From Bacteriovoracaceae bacterium UBA4096 (lineage in GTDB: Bacteria; Bdellovibrionota; Bacteriovoracia; Bacteriovoracales; Bacteriovoracaceae), in contig DFXY01000035.1 in NCBI GenBank assembly GCA_002381945.1, positions 19,845 to 83,844 of the forward strand: DNA of 64,000 nucleotides, in the 5' to 3' direction. The position numbers were made by a program, and so were the translations under genes. The notes beneath the pieces were generated by a model. It ran no database searches and was not told the DNA's origin. It saw only the letters and a program-made list of their open reading frames with translations. Positions 59,943 through 64,000 of the stretch are shown here, piece by piece; the stretch's first letter is position 1, and each line of letters starts with the position of its first letter.

Positions 59943-61640
59943 ATGTCTATCCGTCGCGCTAAAATCATTGCGACCATCGGGCCTTCTTCCAACACTATTG
60001 AGATGCTGGAGAAAATGATCAAGGCCGGTATGAATGCCGCCCGAGTCAACATGTCCCATGGCACCTATGAAGCTCATGAACAATCCATCAAAAATATTCG
60101 TCAGGCATCTATCAATGTTGGACGTGAAATCGCCATCCTTTTAGATCTTCAGGGACCTAAGATTCGTGTTGATAAGTTACCCGAACCACTTGTTCTCAAT
60201 GATAATGATATTTGGGTTATCGGTCCTTCTCATGTGAAGGACCAATATCCGGAATACGCAAAAAATTTCATTCCCACCATTTATAAAAATTTAGTTAAGG
60301 ATGCCCATGTGGGCGCACGAATCCTTTTTGACGATGGGCTTCTGGAAGCGGAAGCAATCGAAAAAGATCGTGATGTTTTAAAAATTAAAGTCAGTGTGGG
60401 CGGGATCCTAAAGTCTAATAAAGGGATTAACCTTCCTTATGTAAAAGTATCGGCCCCAAGTTTTACCGACAAAGACCGGGAAGATCTCTTATTTGGATTA
60501 AAGCAGGGAATTGATTACGTTGCTTTGAGCTTCGTTAGAACAGCAGATGATGTTCTGGAAGTGAAGGCCCTTCTTCATAAAATGAAGATTCAAGTGCCTA
60601 TCGTCTCAAAGATTGAGAAGCCTGAAGCCTTGGATAATATGGAGAGTATTGTACAGGTCTCCGATGCTATCATGATTGCCCGTGGAGACATGGGAGTGGA
60701 AGTTGGGAATCACCTGGTTCCAGGTATTCAGAAAAAAATGATCAAGGTCTGTAATGAACTGGGCAAACCAATTATTACGGCAACACAGATGCTTGAATCA
60801 ATGATTACTAATTCGAGACCTACTCGTGCTGAAGCTTCTGATGTCGCTAATGCCATTTGGGATGGAACCGATTGTGTCATGCTCTCAGGTGAAACTGCTT
60901 CAGGGAAATATCCTCTCGAGGCGATTCAGATCATGGGTCAGATTATCCTGGAAGCTGAAAGTAAACCAACTGAAAGACCATTCCTTCGACATATGGATAT
61001 TTCCAGTGTAACCGCTTCAGTTCAGGTTGCAGCTTCAATCATTGCTGAAAAGCTCAAGGCCCGTTGGATTATTTCTATTACTGAAGGTGGCAATTCGTGT
61101 CTGAAAATGACCCGCTTTCGTCCTAAGACTCACGTACTTGGTGTGACTAACTCTCTTCATGTCATCCGCAAAATGAGTCTCTATTGGGGAATTAATCCTT
61201 ATTATTTTAATATCCACGAGAATAATGATCTCACTAAGCTGGAAGAGCTTATGGTGGATAAACTCAAAAAAGAAAATCTGCTTCAAAACGGCGATAAAGT
61301 CGTCGTGACAGTAGGGGATGGGAAGTTCTTCCGTCATGGCACAACTAATTCTATTCGGGTTGAAACCATCAAAGATGTTCCCAAGGCGATACTGAACACT
61401 GATCAGGATTCTATCCAGGAGGTGTCTTTCGACCAGGGAAAGTTTCTACTTGATACATCGATCTGCGCCTCATGCCAGGTGTGTATCAGTGTTTGTCCTT
61501 TTGAAATCTTCTCTGCTTCAATCGAGGACAACCATGAAACCAGAATTAATGGTTTGAATGTCCACAAATGCGTTCTTGATATGGCATGTGTTGAGGGATG
61601 CCCTACCGGTGCCATTGAAATCATTCCTTTCTCTAAATGA
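59943..61640 (+). CDS. pyk: Pyruvate kinase with a C-terminal two-cluster ferredoxin domain
   Basis: 565 residues in one frame. Residues 1-480 are a full pyruvate kinase: AKIIATIGPSS at the start, DLQGPKIRV, SKIEKPEAL, the metal/active-site MIARGDMGVEVG, TATQMLESMITNSRPTRAE and DGTDCVMLSGETASGKYP. A linker (481-503) leads into a ferredoxin domain: Cys508, Cys511, Cys514, Cys518 (CASCQVCISVCP) and Cys543, Asp546, Cys549, Cys553 (CVLDMACVEGCP). In the second motif the middle Cys is Asp. The chain ends TGAIEIIPFSK. Pyruvate kinase makes ATP and pyruvate from PEP. No frameshift is visible. The queG start overlaps the stop (ATGA). Confidence 0.92.
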   Translation: MSIRRAKIIATIGPSSNTIEMLEKMIKAGMNAARVNMSHGTYEAHEQSIKNIRQASINVGREIAILLDLQGPKIRVDKLPEPLVLNDNDIWVIGPSHVKDQYPEYAKNFIPTIYKNLVKDAHVGARILFDDGLLEAEAIEKDRDVLKIKVSVGGILKSNKGINLPYVKVSAPSFTDKDREDLLFGLKQGIDYVALSFVRTADDVLEVKALLHKMKIQVPIVSKIEKPEALDNMESIVQVSDAIMIARGDMGVEVGNHLVPGIQKKMIKVCNELGKPIITATQMLESMITNSRPTRAEASDVANAIWDGTDCVMLSGETASGKYPLEAIQIMGQIILEAESKPTERPFLRHMDISSVTASVQVAASIIAEKLKARWIISITEGGNSCLKMTRFRPKTHVLGVTNSLHVIRKMSLYWGINPYYFNIHENNDLTKLEELMVDKLKKENLLQNGDKVVVTVGDGKFFRHGTTNSIRVETIKDVPKAILNTDQDSIQEVSFDQGKFLLDTSICASCQVCISVCPFEIFSASIEDNHETRINGLNVHKCVLDMACVEGCPTGAIEIIPFSK

Positions 61641-62623
61641 AAACATCCCCGATCTTAAACAACGAGCTTTTAAAAGAACTAGGTGTTTTGGATTGGGGTT
61701 ACACTGAGGAATCCATTCCTCGCTCCCTTCCAAATTTTGAAAAATGGACTGAAGGCTCTCAGCATCTTCCTCTTAATTATTTAAACGACTACCGAAAAGA
61801 TCTCCGCCGTGACCTTCGGCTCGTCTTTCCTGAATTTCAGTCGGCCCTGGTTTTTCTTTTCAGTTATCAGGAAGCTAAGAAATGGCTATTGGATGAAAAA
61901 GAACATTCGGTTGCTGCCTATACCTTGGGGTTCGAAGGTGAAGATTATCATCGGGCCCTTAAAAAACGTCTGACAAAGATTTCTGAATCAATTGAACTAA
62001 GCGGTCTTCAGTTTTTTCATACCATCGATGCACAGCCTGTTTTAGAGAGGGACTTAGCTTACCGGGCCGGATTGGGATGGTTTGGAAAAAACTCCATGTT
62101 GATTAATCAGAAAGAGGGGAGCTATTTTATAATAGCCAGTCTTCTTTTGAATCAGAAGTTACCAATTAAAGAAAGTAAGCTTGATGTGGATCACTGTGGT
62201 CAATGTACTGCCTGTGCTGATGCCTGTCCAACTGTTGCAATCAATCCGGAAACCAGAACTCTGGAAGCATCAAAGTGTATTTCAACTTTTACCATCGAAA
62301 TTTTTAAAGAGGCGGAGGCTCCTGAAGGATTTGATAAATCCCGAGGGGAAGTTTTTGGCTGTGATATTTGTCAGGATGTTTGCCCCTGGAACCGAAAACC
62401 TCTTGCTCGAGTCATCGGTCAGCTTAAGATAAAAGAGTCTTTCTCTTATTTAAAAACCTGGCTTTTTGAATGGCCGAAAGAAAAACTCGAAGCTTTCATA
62501 CAGAATGAATCCAATCGTAGTTTCAAGAAAAAATTATTTGGCACACCTTTTGATCGTCCGGGTAAAGAAGGCTGGCTAAAAAACCTCAAAACGAAAATTA
62601 ACTCCAACCAAAATGATCCTTAA
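61637..62623 (+). CDS. queG: Epoxyqueuosine reductase
   Basis: 328 residues. Two [4Fe-4S] motifs: CGQCTACADACP and, with CDICQDVCPWNR, the second; LGFEGEDYHRAL and AYRAGLGWFGKNSMLI are typical of QueG, which binds cobalamin and reduces epoxyqueuosine in tRNA to queuosine. The C-terminal HEAT-like region ends with the basic helix KKKLFGTPFDRPG. It overlaps the pyruvate kinase stop. queC is at 39.7 kb in the same window. The 3' end overlaps the convergent gene by 26 bp. Confidence 0.96.
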   Translation: MKTSPILNNELLKELGVLDWGYTEESIPRSLPNFEKWTEGSQHLPLNYLNDYRKDLRRDLRLVFPEFQSALVFLFSYQEAKKWLLDEKEHSVAAYTLGFEGEDYHRALKKRLTKISESIELSGLQFFHTIDAQPVLERDLAYRAGLGWFGKNSMLINQKEGSYFIIASLLLNQKLPIKESKLDVDHCGQCTACADACPTVAINPETRTLEASKCISTFTIEIFKEAEAPEGFDKSRGEVFGCDICQDVCPWNRKPLARVIGQLKIKESFSYLKTWLFEWPKEKLEAFIQNESNRSFKKKLFGTPFDRPGKEGWLKNLKTKINSNQNDP

Positions 62624-63404
62624 GAAAGGCGTAGATGTGAGGGGAAGCAATTCCCGGTTCATGATGAGGGAGTCGTTTCGGTCTCTCCCAAGTCACCACA
62701 TTGCCGTTTCTTTCCAGAACCTCAATAAACGGTGTCATCCCATTGGCCCCGACAACTAAGTCATCCTCACCTGTAATAAGATGAACTCTTTGATTTGAAA
62801 CCGTCATGTTTTCTTTTTCAGTTTTAATCCACGAAAAAACCTGTCTTGAATCAAGTTCCGGAGACACTAATTGCCGTCTCAGCGATAAAGTTTTTTCATA
62901 AAATGCCGTTTCAAATAAATGGGCCGCCTGACCCTGGCCGATTCCAATTCCCACTGCCACTGCAACTTTTTGATAATCTTGAAAAACCGGTAACTCGAGA
63001 GCGCGAATGGATGTGTAGGCACCTAGCGAGTGTCCTCCCAGTATGATGCTTTTAGGAGAAGGGTACTGACCTACACCCAGATGAGTTTCCATCAATCCCT
63101 GAAGACGAATAAAGGCCTCTCCGAAGAGTTCATGTACATGGGCCTTAAAGTCTTCCCAGGAGGAAACTTCATGGAAGCTTCCCAAATAATGTCCAGGCTG
63201 GTCGAAAATTAAACAAGGAACGCCTGATTCCACTAAACGTGAGGCCCAGTTCAGGCAATCACCTTTGTGGGAAGTGTATCCGTGGCTAAAAAAGGCCCAT
63301 TCGGATTTAACTTCTCGATCTCCCTCGATAGAAGGGATGAAGGCCAGGGCGTTTACTTGAAACCATGGAAGGGAAAGTTCGAGAGTTATTACTTTTGCGG
63401 CCAT
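62598..63404 (-). CDS. Alpha/beta hydrolase
   Basis: 268 residues. The nucleophile elbow is GGHSLGAYTS (Ser in GxSxG), with FFSHGYTSHKGD as the oxyanion strand; LITGEDDLVVG carries the likely acid and a His is in RLPHHEPG near the C-terminus. No signal peptide. Substrate unknown; an acyl-ester or lactone is usual. It converges on queG with a 26-bp overlap of the ends. Confidence 0.8.
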   Translation of the reverse strand: MAAKVITLELSLPWFQVNALAFIPSIEGDREVKSEWAFFSHGYTSHKGDCLNWASRLVESGVPCLIFDQPGHYLGSFHEVSSWEDFKAHVHELFGEAFIRLQGLMETHLGVGQYPSPKSIILGGHSLGAYTSIRALELPVFQDYQKVAVAVGIGIGQGQAAHLFETAFYEKTLSLRRQLVSPELDSRQVFSWIKTEKENMTVSNQRVHLITGEDDLVVGANGMTPFIEVLERNGNVVTWERPKRLPHHEPGIASPHIYAFLKDHFGWS

Positions 63405-63453
63405 CTTTTACACCTTGACTCAGCTTGTTATGTGAAACTTTTCAGAATATTGA

Positions 63454-63482
63454 TTGACGAAATTTCTTCAAAACATTAACTT
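63454..63482 (+). promoter_or_regulatory. Possible promoter of tRNA-Phe
   Basis: TTGACG (63454-63459), 17-bp spacer, TAACTT (63477-63482), about 42 bp before the tRNA. The -10 is only a 3/6 match. Confidence 0.35.
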
Positions 63483-63524
63483 AGAGATCTCTTTTTTAGA
63501 AGTACAAGTTACGAAATACGATAT

Positions 63525-63600
63525 GCCCGCTTAGCTCAGTCGGTAGAGCAAAGGACTGAAAATCCTTGTGTCCGTGGTTCGATTCCGCGAGCGGGCACCA
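63525..63600 (+). tRNA. tRNA-Phe (anticodon GAA)
   Basis: 76 nt with encoded CCA. Acceptor GCCCGCT/AGCGGGC, D-arm TAGCTCAGTCGGTAGAGC, anticodon loop CTGAAAA with GAA, T-arm with GGTTCGATTC. A long stem-loop terminator follows directly. Confidence 0.97.
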
Positions 63601-63644
63601 AAAAAAGCCTCAGTAAATTTAACCCATTTATTGAGGCTTTTTTT
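63601..63644 (+). terminator. Rho-independent terminator after tRNA-Phe
   Basis: GCCTCAGTAAA (63607-63617) pairs with TTTATTGAGGC (63628-63638), with one G-T pair and A/T extensions on both sides; a run of T follows. The A-run before the stem also makes it usable from the other strand. Confidence 0.92.
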
Positions 63645-63992
63645 ATTTCTGATGATAAATAATTCACAACACATGAAATGCCGTAGTTCTTATTTGAAAA
63701 TTTCAACACAGAAATTCTCTGTGAGGCAATTCTAAGAATCATTATCGTTGGAAGTAATGAAGGGAAGGTTTCTGGAGATGGTGTGTCGTCGCGGCCACTT
63801 TAAATACCTCACCAGTTTTTTAATCATATCAATTAATGCAAAAAGATCAACAGTCTGTTTTGGTTTGAAATTATCTAGGTGTATCAATCTCTTGAAAATT
63901 CAACAATCTCACTTTTTAAATGGCCCATCTAAGAATCCCTTAAGAGAAAATAAAGATGATGTTACTTAAACTTCTCATCATGGAGGAATAGC
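63645..63992. other. Non-coding stretch of about 350 bp before a gene at the window edge
   Basis: No credible gene on either strand. One small inverted repeat, ACAGA AATTC TCTGT, is near 63710-63724. The last 20 bp hold a strong ribosome site (GGAGGA) for the gene starting at 63993, so the stretch is probably its regulatory region. I could not name a promoter with confidence. Confidence 0.5.
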
Positions 63993-64000
63993 ATGAGGTG
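63993..64000 (+). CDS. Start of a gene running off the window
   Basis: ATG AGG TG at 63993-64000 follows TGGAGGAATAGC, an almost ideal ribosome site with 6 bases of spacing. Only two codons are visible, so no product can be named. Confidence 0.55.

Noticed and set aside
63536..63742. 68-codon ORF on the minus strand over tRNA-Phe, with product containing ARGIEPRTQGFS
   Set aside because: This is the well-known false ORF made by reading the antisense of a tRNA; the codons come from the tRNA structure.
63748..63969. 73-codon ORF on the plus strand near the window end
   Set aside because: TTG start without ribosome site, no signal or family resemblance, and a better start with GGAGGA lies at 63993.
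1..64000. CRISPR arrays, rRNA operons, insertion sequences, integrases and toxin-antitoxin pairs
   Set aside because: I looked for direct repeat arrays, transposase motifs and typical small gene pairs and saw none; the only mobile-element signal is the tRNA-flanked insert at 51.9-53.2 kb.

Overview
The window reads as a chromosomal segment of a Gram-negative bacterium of roughly 40% GC. Lipoproteins, outer-membrane barrel proteins, TonB/TolQ-type energised machinery, many one-off secreted proteins and housekeeping genes close to deltaproteobacterial homologues all fit the Bdellovibrio-like predatory lineage (Bdellovibrionota, perhaps the Bacteriovoracaceae side). The taxon is an inference from gene content; there is no rRNA or other decisive marker.

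Layout. 1-1.4 kb: the 5' part of a secreted subtilisin and a DksA-type regulator (both -). 1.6-6 kb: a flavin-reductase-like protein, a trypsin-fold lipoprotein without its catalytic residues, then mltG, ruvX and dinB (-). 6-10.6 kb: a tight operon rho / DUF1385 membrane protein / prfA / prmC. 10.6-12.4 kb: two related 116-residue proteins (-) either side of a small outer-membrane protein. 12.5-18 kb (-): an aldehyde dehydrogenase, two secreted proteins, a thioredoxin-like protein and a TonB-dependent receptor. 18-29.6 kb: murA and a HIT hydrolase, several secreted proteins, an OmpR-type response regulator, guaB (Shine-Dalgarno held in a 12-bp hairpin) and guaA, further envelope proteins. 29.6-31.4 kb (-): methionine-salvage genes mtnB-mtnD-mtnC. 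31.6-39.3 kb: dnaE followed by four overlapping or closely spaced genes for a secreted protein, a FlgT/CsgG-like lipoprotein, a degenerate receiver/HD-GYP protein and a TonB-C-like lipoprotein. 39.3-46 kb: queC, a phosphohexomutase, a ferredoxin, a Na+/H+ antiporter-like protein, an AlkC-like protein and ilvE. 46.1-47.7 kb: a two-gene unit made of a MotA/TolQ/ExbB-type channel and a von Willebrand factor A protein with an ExbD-like transmembrane aspartate. 47.7-51.8 kb: secreted and outer-membrane proteins and a PaiB-like protein. 51.86-53.3 kb: a 1.36-kb insert between a 14-bp copy of a tRNA 3' end and the intact tRNA-Val(GAC); it carries an ORF6N phage-type gene and a membrane protein. 53.4-56.7 kb: a heterodimeric ABC exporter. 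56.8-63.4 kb: a SurA-like/DsbA fusion lipoprotein, a 647-residue all-coiled-coil protein with no Pro, Cys or Trp, a pyruvate kinase fused to a two-cluster ferredoxin domain, queG and an alpha/beta hydrolase. 63.5 kb: tRNA-Phe(GAA), a terminator, a long non-coding stretch and the first codons of a gene running off the end.

How the genes work together. Clear functional sets are transcription/translation termination (rho, prfA, prmC), guanine nucleotide synthesis (guaB, guaA), methionine salvage (mtnBDC), queuosine synthesis (queC, and queG 22 kb away), cell-wall growth (murA, mltG) and replication/repair (dnaE, dinB, ruvX, AlkC-like). The features least explained by textbook biology are the channel/VWA pair, the pyruvate kinase-ferredoxin fusion, the tRNA-flanked mini-insert, the guaB leader hairpin and the coiled-coil protein. 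All functions are deduced by reading the sequence; no database search was made.
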